Origin: DAOUKH01 sp964291475
GTDB lineage: Bacteria; Chloroflexota; Dehalococcoidia; SHYB01
NCBI GenBank assembly: GCA_964291475.2
Contig: OZ220083.1
Coordinates: forward strand, 62,001-126,000
Length of the DNA: 64,000 nucleotides
Direction: 5' to 3'
Shown here: positions 24,070-32,268 of the stretch, piece after piece
How the letters are laid out: each line of letters starts with the position of its first letter
Numbering within the stretch: position 1 is the stretch's first letter
The notes under the pieces: model-generated
The model's database searches: none
What the model saw: the letters and a program-made list of their open reading frames with translations, nothing else
What the model was told of the DNA's origin: nothing
Translations under genes and position numbers: made by a program

Positions 24070-24819
24070 ATGCTGCTTGAAGGAAAGACCGCCATCATCA
24101 CCGGCGCCGGCTCCGGCATCGGGCGGGCCGCCGCGTTGCGCTTCGTCCAAGAAGGGGCGAAGGTCGCGATCGGTGACATCAACGAGGCGGCCGGGCGCGA
24201 GACGCAGCGCCTCGTCGAGGACGCCGGCGGCAGCGCGATCTTTATGCCCACCGACGTGTCGAAGGCCGCGGACGCCGAACGGCTTGTCCGGGAAACGACG
24301 GCGGCGTTCGGGGCGCTCCACGTCCTGGTCTCGAACGCCGGGGTCTTCTCCCACGACGACGGTCCCGTGACCACCATCGACGAGACCGTCTTCGACCGGG
24401 TGCTCGACGTGAACCTGCGGAGCATGTTCCTGTGCTGCAAGTACGCCTTCCCTGAAATCGTGCGGAGCGGGGGCGGCGCTGCCGTGCTCACCAGCTCGGT
24501 CGGCGCCACGATTGGGTCGCCCACCACGGCTTACGGGACCAGCAAGGGCGGGGTGTTGGGTCTGATGCGCTCGTTGGCGATGCAGTACGCCGCCAGGGGG
24601 ATCCGGGTGAACGCGATCCTTCCGGGCCCCATCGACACGCCTTTATTGCAAGCGGCGGTCACCACGCGGGGCCCTTCCAATACCCGCAGCCGCGGTTTCG
24701 CCGGCCGGATGGCCGATCCTTCGGAGCCGGCCGCGCTGATCGCCTTCCTGGCCTCCGAGGAGGCCAGCTACATCACCGGCCAAGGTCTCTTCGTCGACGG
24801 CGGCCTCAACGCCTCCTAG
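24070..24819 (+). CDS. Short-chain dehydrogenase/reductase (SDR)
   Basis: This 249-aa paralogue of the preceding SDR has TGAGSGIG, an Asp-ending strand 2 (AIGDINEA, NAD type), VSNAG in place of NNAG, a Ser in TSSVGA, and YGTSK. The usual SDR end (YITGQGLFVDGGLNA) is present. The Asn-to-Ser change in the NNAG motif may slightly alter cofactor placement. Second gene of the SDR pair. Confidence 0.9.
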   Translation: MLLEGKTAIITGAGSGIGRAAALRFVQEGAKVAIGDINEAAGRETQRLVEDAGGSAIFMPTDVSKAADAERLVRETTAAFGALHVLVSNAGVFSHDDGPVTTIDETVFDRVLDVNLRSMFLCCKYAFPEIVRSGGGAAVLTSSVGATIGSPTTAYGTSKGGVLGLMRSLAMQYAARGIRVNAILPGPIDTPLLQAAVTTRGPSNTRSRGFAGRMADPSEPAALIAFLASEEASYITGQGLFVDGGLNAS

Positions 24820-24851
24820 GCCGGGCCGCGAGGCCACGCAAGGAGCACGCC

Positions 24852-25454
24852 ATGTCCGACATCGACGCCTTCGAGGCGATCCGCACGCTGCGCGCCGTCC
24901 GGCACTACCGGACCGACCTCGTGCCCGAGGAGGCCCTGCGGGCGATTCTCGAAGCGGGGACACGCGGCCCGAGCGCCATCAACCGGCAGCCATGGAAGTT
25001 CATCGCGGTGACGGGGGAAGCCGAGCGTCGGATCGTCGCTGAGCACTACTATCGGGCCGGCCAAGAGAACCGCTACGACGAGTCGGCCCGTCGTTACGCA
25101 GCCGGGTCGAGCCCGAAGATCCTGGCCGAGGCGTGGGAGTTCGCCACGAAGGGGATCTACGACGTCCCGGCCTTCATCGTCGTCTGCCTTACGGAAAAGA
25201 ATGCGCTCGATTCGGTGCTTCAAGGCGTGCAGCTGATGATGCTGACGGCGCGGCTCTACGGGCTCGGCACGATCTTCACCACGCTGCACCGGCGCGTGGA
25301 GGAGAGCCTGAAGCAAGGCTTGGGCATCCCTGAGGGCGTCGAGGTGCCGTGCATCATCCCGGTGGGCTACCCGGTGAAGCCGTTCGGCGAGACGCGCCGG
25401 CTGCCGGTCGAAGCAGTGGCCTATCGCGACCGTTGGGAGCGGGCCTACTCGTAG
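24852..25454 (+). CDS. Nitroreductase-family FMN protein
   Basis: The 200-aa protein has the nitroreductase start FEAIRTLRAVRHYRTD, the FMN-binding RGPSAINRQPWKFIAV, and GVQLMMLTARLYGLGTIFTT with VPCIIPVGYPVKPFGETRR. These enzymes transfer hydride from NAD(P)H via FMN to nitro, quinone or other acceptors. It lies 32 bp after the second SDR and completes a trpB-SDR-SDR-nitroreductase run. Confidence 0.88.
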   Translation: MSDIDAFEAIRTLRAVRHYRTDLVPEEALRAILEAGTRGPSAINRQPWKFIAVTGEAERRIVAEHYYRAGQENRYDESARRYAAGSSPKILAEAWEFATKGIYDVPAFIVVCLTEKNALDSVLQGVQLMMLTARLYGLGTIFTTLHRRVEESLKQGLGIPEGVEVPCIIPVGYPVKPFGETRRLPVEAVAYRDRWERAYS

Positions 25455-25467
25455 GCAGGCTTCCCGG

Positions 25468-27060
25468 TTACAGAAGCGCCGGCTGCTTGTTGCCGGACGG
25501 CGGCGGCCCGGGGCGGCGCGGCCGTCCGGGACCGGAGGAGCCCCCGTTGGGCGGGGCGGTCCCGCTTTCCCGACGCTTGCGGGCGGTGAGCACCTCTTCA
25601 AGGTATTCCGACACCTGCTTCGCGAGCGCGGTCTGACTTCGCTCCTTCAAGCGGCGGAGCAGGTCCTTCTCCCAGTCGATGCCCACAACGGGGGCCGGGC
25701 GGCGGTCCGCGACAGTCTGGCGGCCCAGGATACGGAGGGAGCCCGGCGAGGCGCTGCGGAGGGGCTGAAGCCAGGAGAGGACGATATCGCGGCCCGTGAG
25801 CCCTTCACGGAAGGCGGCATCGGCGAGGTCGCGGCGCTCACGGTCGTTCATCTCCACGAAGGCGCTGTCGAGGTGGTCGGCCAGCATCTTCTCAATGGCC
25901 GAGGCGTTGGGGCGCGGCACGAAGAAAATGTTGCTGCCCGCCCGCGAGAGGAAGGCTTCGTCGAGGCGAAGCGGGTCGTTCGTCGTGCCGACGATGATGA
26001 CGGTGCTGGCGCCGCCCTCGGAGACGATGCGCTCGCGGAGGCGCAGCATTCTGTTCCGCACCTCGGGTGGCCAGCGCGACTCGGGGAGGGAGATGTCGCC
26101 ACCCCGGTCCTTGCTGCCCTGCTTACGCACCAGCGCGGCCAACTCTTGGCGCGCCTCTTCGACCTCGGGGTCGCTCCAGAGCGTTTGGATGCGCGACTCG
26201 GTGTCCAACTCCCGCACGCCTTGGATGTCCTGGATGAGCGAGTTGACGACGTCGCGGTACTCCTCGTGGGTGTTGCCGTCGGAGCGGTTCGAAACGACCG
26301 AATCGATTTCGTCGAGGAGCAGCATGATCGTGGAGCCGCGGTTGCACTCATCGCGGGCCCGGTCGAGGAACTCCTGGGCGCGGCGGGCCGACATGCCAAG
26401 GTAGGGATCTTTGATATCCGTGGGCCGGATGGCCTTGAACTTGATGGGGAGGTTGTTGCCGTCGGTCTCGGCAAAGGCCATGCGGCTCGCCATGGCCTTG
26501 GCCAGCATGGTCTTGCCGCAGCCGTAGGGGCCGAAGAAGAGGAAGACGCGCGGCGGGAGGTTCCGGCGGACCAGAAACCACTCGGGGTGAGTCAAATAGA
26601 AGAGGGCCTGCTCGATGCGGTCCTTGACCCGGCCCAGGCCGGCGATGCCTTCGAAGTCGGAGGGCGTAATGGGGTCCCACTCGAAGCCCTCGGCCTGGTC
26701 GCCGCTTCCGGCGGCGCGGGCCGGCGTCACGCCGTCGGGGGCGGGCGATCTTGACGGTGCGTCGTTCGGCGGCGGTGGGACATGTCCGTTGGGGCGGGCC
26801 GAGTCGCTCACCATCGGGGCGGCCTGTACCGTGAGGCGCTCGCCTTCCTTGAGGACCGCGGCGGAACGCCGGGGCATTTTGATCTGGTGCTCGGAGACGG
26901 AGTCTTTGCCAACCGCCTTGAGCACGAGATAGGTCGCGGAGCAGGTGACCAGAATCTGGCCACCGTCCGGGCTCATCCCCAGCGCCTCCAACGCGGCGGG
27001 GTGAAGGACGGCTTCGTCGCCGGTGATCTTTTGGGAGAGGAGAAGGTGACGCCTAATCAT
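25468..27060 (-). CDS. AAA+ ATPase with Cdc48-like N-domain and a large insertion
   Basis: The protein is about 530 aa. Residues 1-82 resemble the beta-barrel N-lobe of Cdc48/VCP (HPAALEALGMSPDGGQILV, then LKEGERLTV). A Pro/Ala-rich linker (85-125) follows, then one AAA module: Walker A GPYGCGKT (about 177-184), Walker B IMLLLDEID (245-253), sensor-1 TTN (359-361) and Arg in FLSRAG. About 69 extra residues lie between the helix after Walker B and the sensor-1 strand, where Cdc48 proteins have only a few. A basic Gly/Pro tail ends the chain. Start ATG 27060 follows AAGGAG; TTG 27063 is too close to it. Third gene of an uncharacterised operon; substrate unknown. Confidence 0.85.
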   Translation of the reverse strand: MIRRHLLLSQKITGDEAVLHPAALEALGMSPDGGQILVTCSATYLVLKAVGKDSVSEHQIKMPRRSAAVLKEGERLTVQAAPMVSDSARPNGHVPPPPNDAPSRSPAPDGVTPARAAGSGDQAEGFEWDPITPSDFEGIAGLGRVKDRIEQALFYLTHPEWFLVRRNLPPRVFLFFGPYGCGKTMLAKAMASRMAFAETDGNNLPIKFKAIRPTDIKDPYLGMSARRAQEFLDRARDECNRGSTIMLLLDEIDSVVSNRSDGNTHEEYRDVVNSLIQDIQGVRELDTESRIQTLWSDPEVEEARQELAALVRKQGSKDRGGDISLPESRWPPEVRNRMLRLRERIVSEGGASTVIIVGTTNDPLRLDEAFLSRAGSNIFFVPRPNASAIEKMLADHLDSAFVEMNDRERRDLADAAFREGLTGRDIVLSWLQPLRSASPGSLRILGRQTVADRRPAPVVGIDWEKDLLRRLKERSQTALAKQVSEYLEEVLTARKRRESGTAPPNGGSSGPGRPRRPGPPPSGNKQPALL

Positions 27061-27129
27061 CAAACTCCTTCCGGCCGCGCCGTTCGCTTGCCGGTCTCAG
27101 ACGGGTGGTGTTGGAATGTCCGAGGGACG

Positions 27130-27172
27130 GCTTGGCTCCCGCCAGCCCCATGGGGACCGGCGGGAGCCAAGC
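27130..27172 (-). promoter_or_regulatory. Long intercistronic stem-loop before the AAA ATPase gene
   Basis: Two 14-base arms (27130-27143 and 27159-27172) pair perfectly as GCTTGGCTCCCGCC/GGCGGGAGCCAAGC around a 15-base loop that itself contains CCCCATGGGG. It fills the 142-bp gap between the small coiled-coil gene and the ATPase gene. No T-run follows, so RNA processing, mRNA stabilisation or attenuation is more likely than full termination. Confidence 0.6.
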
Positions 27173-27202
27173 ACCGCCTCACCGAGTGCGGGGCGATTCG
27201 CC

Positions 27203-27703
27203 CTACACTCCGAAGATGGCGTCGAGCCGCTCGTCTTCGATGCCCCCCTGGACCTTCAAGGCGGCGGCTTCGTCGTCGCTCTGGCGCCGCTTCAGCATGT
27301 CGATCATGGGATCGGCGGCGGCCTGCTCGTCTAGGTTCAGGACCTGGGTCATCTTGCCGAGCTGCCAGTTCTGGCTGCTCAGCTCGAGCTCGAGGATGTT
27401 GAAGTCGATGGTGTCTTTCGCCACCTCGATCTTCGCCAGCTCGCCCTCGACGATCTCCTGCTGCTTGCGCAGCCACTCGGTGCCGAGGCGCTCGAGCAGC
27501 CCCTCACGAAGGAGGATCTTCCGGCCCCGCACGCGGGCGACGCCCTTGAGCTCCTCACGCAGAGAGCGGAGCTGCTTCGAGTCGAGCTTCTCCAGGTAAC
27601 CCTTGAACTGGACCAGCTCTTCGTTGTGCCGGTCGTAGGGCGCTACTTCTTGCAGCGCCTCGTCGATAGCCTGCGGCGGCAGGGATTGCGCTACGGTCGC
27701 CAT
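27203..27703 (-). CDS. Small coiled-coil protein of the AAA operon, unknown
   Basis: The 166-aa protein appears almost entirely helical. It has long charged amphipathic stretches at about 22-115 (EELVQFKGYLEKLDSKQLRS, KQQEIVEGELAKIEVAKDTI) and a short acidic C-terminal helix ending DERLDAIFGV. There is no signal peptide and no known domain. Its ATG overlaps the upstream stop by one base (TAATG). Because it is coupled to a coiled-coil/winged-helix gene and an AAA ATPase, it is likely a structural subunit or substrate of the ATPase. Its stop lies inside a GTAGGGCGAATCGCCC hairpin similar to those in the MITE-like element. Confidence 0.75.
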   Translation of the reverse strand: MATVAQSLPPQAIDEALQEVAPYDRHNEELVQFKGYLEKLDSKQLRSLREELKGVARVRGRKILLREGLLERLGTEWLRKQQEIVEGELAKIEVAKDTIDFNILELELSSQNWQLGKMTQVLNLDEQAAADPMIDMLKRRQSDDEAAALKVQGGIEDERLDAIFGV

Positions 27704-28701
27704 TAGCTCACCTTCCTCCCGCCCTCGATGTGGCTCAGGGCCGCATCGACGACTTTCGCCTTGATCCAGACCACGCGGCCTTCCTCGCGGTACTGCTCGA
27801 CCTCGTTGAGGATCTTCGCTTCGCGCGCGTTGTACCGGTCGAGTAGGTCCTTGACCGTCTTGAGCCGCTCTTTGAGCTGGTCTTCGGACTCATCAAGGCG
27901 CTGCCGGTTGTTGCGCTCCCGCTGGATCAGGCCTTCGATCGACTTCTGGCTCGGCGCGCCGAACATCACGTGACTGTCGGTCACCTCGATGTTGACGTCG
28001 AAGCGGCTCTTCGCCTCGCGAAGGATCGCTTGCAGGTCGTCGAGGTCGTCGACGCCCATCTGCTGACCAAGCTGGTCCAGGCTGATGGGGTGGCCGGCGG
28101 CGTGGAGCAAGAACTCCGCCTCGAAGAACCGCTCCTTGAGGATGTCGAAGTTCACGAAGTAGTGACCGAACTCGCTGCCGAAGGCGGGATCGATCAGGGC
28201 CTGACCGTTGATGACGTCGCTCAGGTACTCGCGCTTGACGACGCCGTCGAGGGCGTTGACCAGTTCGAGGTAGCTGAAGCCCATGAGGCGAAGCAGCTCC
28301 CGATCGGCGGCGATGCGGCCGCCCGCGTCGTGGATGACGCCTTCGCTGAGCCAGTAGCCCTTGATGGCGTCGAGGACGTACATCGAGCGGATGTTGAGGT
28401 GCTCTTCGACATCCCGCTTGAACGTGGAGAAGTCACGCGGGCGGATATATCGAAGGAGGAACCCGAAGCGGCCGCGGTCGAGCGAATCCTTGGGGTTGTA
28501 GGTCTTCGGATCGAAGGCCACCATGTTTTCGCCTTCCACGAAGGCCAGCCGCTTCTTGTAGGCCCAATCGCGGAATGTTTTTTCGGTCTGCTCCGGGCGG
28601 CTACGGTCGGGCAGCACCTCGCACAGTCCGTAGTACTGGACCATGCGATCCCAATCGCCCTTGCGCTCGCCGTTCACAGGCCATGCCGTAATGAACGCCA
28701 T
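27703..28701 (-). CDS. Winged-helix-like and coiled-coil protein, unknown (operon head)
   Basis: The 332-aa protein has an N-terminal alpha-rich part (WDRMVQYYGLCEVLPDRSRP). A segment near 215-265 (AGHPISLDQLGQQMGVDDLDDLQAILREAKSRF, then two strands) looks like a winged helix, and a coiled coil of about 60 residues (SIEGLIQRERNNRQRLDESEDQLKERL...) follows. It has no signal peptide and no enzymatic motif. The ATG at 28701 has GGAGG 5 bases upstream; an upstream in-frame start at 28758 lies outside the likely transcript. It heads the three-gene operon with the small coiled-coil protein and the AAA ATPase. Confidence 0.75.
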   Translation of the reverse strand: MAFITAWPVNGERKGDWDRMVQYYGLCEVLPDRSRPEQTEKTFRDWAYKKRLAFVEGENMVAFDPKTYNPKDSLDRGRFGFLLRYIRPRDFSTFKRDVEEHLNIRSMYVLDAIKGYWLSEGVIHDAGGRIAADRELLRLMGFSYLELVNALDGVVKREYLSDVINGQALIDPAFGSEFGHYFVNFDILKERFFEAEFLLHAAGHPISLDQLGQQMGVDDLDDLQAILREAKSRFDVNIEVTDSHVMFGAPSQKSIEGLIQRERNNRQRLDESEDQLKERLKTVKDLLDRYNAREAKILNEVEQYREEGRVVWIKAKVVDAALSHIEGGRKVS

Positions 28702-28795
28702 CCATGCCTCCTTACTGGATCGTCTCTGCGCGGCACCGGAGGTTGCCAAGAGAGTCAAAACAATCTAAACTCCGTTCAATACCGCACTCAAACAA

Positions 28796-28845
28796 GGTAT
28801 CGAACCCGATCCTAGTTTGTCAAGAAGTTTTGAACTTGGTTCAAA
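28796..28845 (-). promoter_or_regulatory. Promoter and palindromic operator of the AAA operon
   Basis: On the minus strand TTGACA (28818-28823) is followed after 16 bp by GATACC (28796-28801), about 95 bp before the first gene. Five bases upstream of the -35 lies the perfect palindrome TTTGAACTTGGTTCAAA (28829-28845). The region is markedly AT-rich. The core GAAC-N3-GTTC is one base shorter than the LexA box at 48471, so a different regulator is more likely. Confidence 0.55.
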
Positions 28846-28964
28846 TATTTGAGCTCTTCCTACTGAAGTAGCGGGGCTCAGCAACACGGAAAAGAGAAGA
28901 AACCATAACGCACACCGCAGGGCCAAAACGAAGCGCGAATCCCACGCCGTAGCCCCCACATTTC

Positions 28965-30509
28965 ATGCGACCAAAACCAAAAAGACGGCAGCGAGAGATC
29001 AGCGAGATCGAGCTTGCCCGCGGTCTTGAGAAGATCGCCGGCGGCGAATGGCGGTACGCCGAGTCGAAGCGCTTCGCGCGGCGCGTGCGCGCCTCCGCGG
29101 GCGTGGCCGCGCCTTACCTGACAGAGCGGATCAAGAGCGGGGGCGAGCGCGAGCAGGAGCGGGCGGCAGAGCTCCTGGCGCAGATCGAAGGTCCCCGCGC
29201 GATCGCTCCCCTCTGGGAAATCCTCCGCGACGATTCGCTCAGCGCGGCGGTGCGGGGCGCCGCCGGTGCGATTCTCGACGCGATGGGCGAGACGTCGGCG
29301 CTTCACGCCGCCGAAGGCCTCGACCATGATTCCCTCATCCCGCACGCCCTCGAGACCATCTTCCGCCGCGCCGACGACGACGAGGGCTTCCGGGAGCGCT
29401 TCCTCTACGATCTGGAGAGCGACGACGCGGCGGGACGCAGGCTCGTCCTGCTCACCCTCGCCGAGCCGCAGGACGAGCGGGCGCTCCCGCTCATCCTGCC
29501 GCTTCTTTCCAGCGCGCGCGTAAGCGCGGTCCTCGCGGCGATCGAGGCCTTGGAGACGCTCGCCAGCCCGCTGGCCGTAGGCCGGCTGCAGGAGAGCGCC
29601 GACGGCGACCCCAACGTCAAGGTGCGCAGGCGGGCCCGCGCCGCCTACGGCCGCATCATCATGCAGTCGCCGATGTTTCATCCCCAGCGTGCCGCCCTCC
29701 GCGGGGCGGCGAGCAGCACGAAGCTGCCCTGGGAGCACGTCAGCGTCTCCCTCCTCGACCGCTACGGCGACCAGGCCATCACCATCGCGCGCCGGCGCGC
29801 CGACGACTACCTCAAGGTCGTCACGGTGCTCACCAACCAAGAGACTGGGATCAAGAGCTGCACCGGCGTGGACATGATGACCCGCGACGAGCTCGACGAG
29901 ATCCTCGCGGCGCTGGAGGCTCAGGGACTTACCTGCGTGGAAGTCGAGCCCGCCTTCGCCGGCGCCCTCGTGGCCCAGGCGCGGCGGCGGTCGGTCTCCA
30001 AGCGAAGCCGGCTTCCCGCCGGCCTCGAAATCTGGCGCGAGGTGATTGACGCTCCCGCGCAGCCTGAACAGGTCCGCATGTTGGGCCCCGTGGACGAGGG
30101 CGTTGACCGGCTCACCGAGACGGGGGCGCTGCTCGCCACGCCGGAGTTCCGGCAGTGGTTCTTCGAACCCGAATCGGTCTGGGCTTATGTCAACGAGTGG
30201 CAGTCGGGGACGATGCCCCAGCGCTCCGGCCTCGACGGCGGGCGCACGCTCGATGCGCTCATCTCGATGGCAGCGCGGGACCTCGTCGACGACGACTTCG
30301 CCGCCATGTTGCGCCGCCGCCTGGAGCGCCAGGGCGACATTCTGCTACGAGCGGGCAAGCACGACCTCGCGCGGCTCGCCCGCGCCGCGGGCGCCGGCCT
30401 CGACCCCGAGCGCGGCCTGCCTGCCGAGGAGCACCCCTTCATCCGCGCCATGGTGCTCAGCAGCTTCTTCAACGCCGGTCTGCGGCTCCCCGACGCGCCC
30501 CGCCAATAA
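28965..30509 (+). CDS. HEAT-repeat-like helical protein, unknown
   Basis: The 514-aa protein has an N-terminal half (about 50-235) made of paired helices with the HEAT/PBS-lyase pattern, e.g. RAIAPLWEILRDDSLSAAVRGAAGAILDAMG and DERALPLILPLLSSARVSAVLAAIEAL. The C-terminal half is mixed and unrecognised. There are no enzymatic motifs and no signal peptide. It is transcribed away from the AAA operon, sharing its 263-bp control region, and may be part of the same system as a scaffold. The start lacks a visible ribosome binding site. Confidence 0.7.
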   Translation: MRPKPKRRQREISEIELARGLEKIAGGEWRYAESKRFARRVRASAGVAAPYLTERIKSGGEREQERAAELLAQIEGPRAIAPLWEILRDDSLSAAVRGAAGAILDAMGETSALHAAEGLDHDSLIPHALETIFRRADDDEGFRERFLYDLESDDAAGRRLVLLTLAEPQDERALPLILPLLSSARVSAVLAAIEALETLASPLAVGRLQESADGDPNVKVRRRARAAYGRIIMQSPMFHPQRAALRGAASSTKLPWEHVSVSLLDRYGDQAITIARRRADDYLKVVTVLTNQETGIKSCTGVDMMTRDELDEILAALEAQGLTCVEVEPAFAGALVAQARRRSVSKRSRLPAGLEIWREVIDAPAQPEQVRMLGPVDEGVDRLTETGALLATPEFRQWFFEPESVWAYVNEWQSGTMPQRSGLDGGRTLDALISMAARDLVDDDFAAMLRRRLERQGDILLRAGKHDLARLARAAGAGLDPERGLPAEEHPFIRAMVLSSFFNAGLRLPDAPRQ

Positions 30510-30566
30510 CGCCACCCGGCTCGTCCGTCCACGGGACTCCGGCGGAGGGGCAACCGGGGCTCGCGC

Positions 30567-30596
30567 TTGCGGCCAAAAGTGGCGCTCTGGTAGCAT
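30567..30596 (+). promoter_or_regulatory. Promoter of the acyl-CoA carboxyltransferase gene
   Basis: TTGCGG (30567-30572), an 18-bp spacer and TAGCAT (30591-30596) lie 66 bp before the ATG at 30662, in the gap after the HEAT-repeat gene. The hexamers are moderately conserved. Confidence 0.45.
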
Positions 30597-30661
30597 ACCT
30601 GGGCTTTCCTCGGCTCCAAAACGGAGCGGGCGACACCCTTCTTCGTCAAGATAGCAGGCCT

Positions 30662-32215
30662 ATGACTACAACCTCAGACCGCCTCGCCGACCTCGAACGC
30701 CGCCGCGCCGCGTCAAGACTGGGGGGCGGCGAGCGCCGCATCGAGCAGCAGCACAAGCGGGGCAAGCTGACCGCGCGCGAGCGGATCGACCTCCTGGTCG
30801 ACGACGGCACCTTTGAAGAGATCGACCCCTTCGTCACGCACCGGGCCACCGACTTCGGGCTTGCGGGAACGGAGATTCCCGGCGATGCGGTCGTCACCGG
30901 CCACGGCCGGATCGACGGCCGCGTGGTCTTCGTGTTCGCCCAGGACTTCACCGTCTTCGGCGGCTCGCTTTCGGAAGTCGTCGGCGAGAAGATCGTGAAA
31001 CTCCTCGACATGGCGATGCGCGTCGGCGCGCCGGTCATCGGCCTGAATGATTCAGGCGGGGCGCGCATTCAAGAGGGAGTCGTGAGCCTGCGGGGCTATG
31101 GCGAGATCTTCCTGCGCAACACCCTGGCCTCCGGGGTGATTCCCCAGATTTCGGTCGTTCTCGGCCCCTGCGCGGGAGGAGCGGTCTACTCACCCGCGAT
31201 CACGGACTACGTGTTCATGGCGAAGGGCATCGGCCAGATGTACATCACCGGGCCCGACGTCATCAAGGCCGTGACCGGCGAGGAGGTCACCCACGAAGAC
31301 TTGGGCGGGGCGATGAGTCACGCCACCAAGAGCGGCGTGGCCCACTTCGCCTTGGAGAGCGAGCAGGAGTGCTTCGAGCAGGTGCGCCGCCTGGTCAGTT
31401 TCCTCCCTTCCAACAACATGGAGGACCCGCCCGAGCAACCGGCAACGGACGACCCGAACCGGACTTCCGACGCACTGATCGACGCCGTCCCCGACGACCC
31501 CGCCAAGCCCTACGACATGAAGGAGATCATCCGCGCGGTCGTCGACGACGGCGACTTCCTGGAGGTCCACGAGGACTACGCGCCGAACATCATCGTGGGC
31601 CACGCACGGCTCGACGGGAAGTCGGTGGGCATCGTGGCCCAGCAGCCCGCCTATCTGGCCGGCGTGCTCGACATCGACGCCTCCCGCAAGGCGGCGCGGT
31701 TCGTCCGGTTCTGTGACTGCTTCAACATTCCGCTGATCACCTTCGCCGACGTGCCGGGGTATCTGCCGGGCACGGGACAGGAGCACGGCGGCATCATCAC
31801 GCACGGCGCCAAGCTGCTCTTCGCCTATTCCGAAGCCACGGTGCCGAAGCTGGCGGTGATCACGCGCAAGGCCTACGGCGGCGCGTACATCGTCATGAGC
31901 AGCAAGCACCTTCGGGGCGACGTGAACTTCAGCTGGCCCAACGCCGAGATCGCGGTCATGGGCGCCGACGGCGCGGTGAACATCGTCAACCGCGAGGAGA
32001 TCTCCAAGGCCGACGACCCCGAGGCGGAGCGGGCGCGGCTCATCGAGGAATACAAGGGCAAGTTCGCCAACCCGTACATCGCCGCGGCCCGGGGCTTCGT
32101 CGACGACGTCATCGATCCGCGGAACACACGCCCACGCCTCATCAAGGCGCTTCGCATGCTCGAGACGAAGCGCGACACGCTTCCCCCGAAGAAGCACGGC
32201 AACATTCCGCTCTAG
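30662..32215 (+). CDS. Acyl-CoA carboxylase carboxyltransferase subunit (PccB/MmdA-like)
   Basis: The 517-aa protein has the two crotonase-like halves of biotin-dependent carboxyltransferases. GGSLSEVVGEKIVKLLDMA and LNDSGGARIQEGVVSLRGYGEIF lie in the first half; ITFADVPGYLPGTGQEHGGIITHGAKLLFAY and RKAYGGAYIVMSSKHLRGD in the second. It moves a carboxyl group between biotin and propionyl- or methylmalonyl-CoA. The ORF extends far upstream into the HEAT gene, but the ATG at 30662 gives the family N-terminus (RLADLERRRAASRLGGG). No biotin carboxylase gene is in the window; a biotinylated PycB/OadA-like protein follows. Confidence 0.9.
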   Translation: MTTTSDRLADLERRRAASRLGGGERRIEQQHKRGKLTARERIDLLVDDGTFEEIDPFVTHRATDFGLAGTEIPGDAVVTGHGRIDGRVVFVFAQDFTVFGGSLSEVVGEKIVKLLDMAMRVGAPVIGLNDSGGARIQEGVVSLRGYGEIFLRNTLASGVIPQISVVLGPCAGGAVYSPAITDYVFMAKGIGQMYITGPDVIKAVTGEEVTHEDLGGAMSHATKSGVAHFALESEQECFEQVRRLVSFLPSNNMEDPPEQPATDDPNRTSDALIDAVPDDPAKPYDMKEIIRAVVDDGDFLEVHEDYAPNIIVGHARLDGKSVGIVAQQPAYLAGVLDIDASRKAARFVRFCDCFNIPLITFADVPGYLPGTGQEHGGIITHGAKLLFAYSEATVPKLAVITRKAYGGAYIVMSSKHLRGDVNFSWPNAEIAVMGADGAVNIVNREEISKADDPEAERARLIEEYKGKFANPYIAAARGFVDDVIDPRNTRPRLIKALRMLETKRDTLPPKKHGNIPL

Positions 32216-32268
32216 CTGGGCCGCCGCCAACGGCCTGCTACGCCGCTCCAGCGGCTATACTTTTCTTG

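Noticed and set aside
28829..28845. A second LexA box upstream of the AAA operon
   Set aside because: The half-sites are separated by three bases rather than four, and the site lies upstream of the -35 rather than over the promoter.
32242..32268. Terminator after the carboxyltransferase gene (GCCGCT-CC-AGCGGC then T-rich)
   Set aside because: The stem is only 6 bp with a 2-base loop, and the T-rich part is better read as the TATACT promoter of the small ORF.
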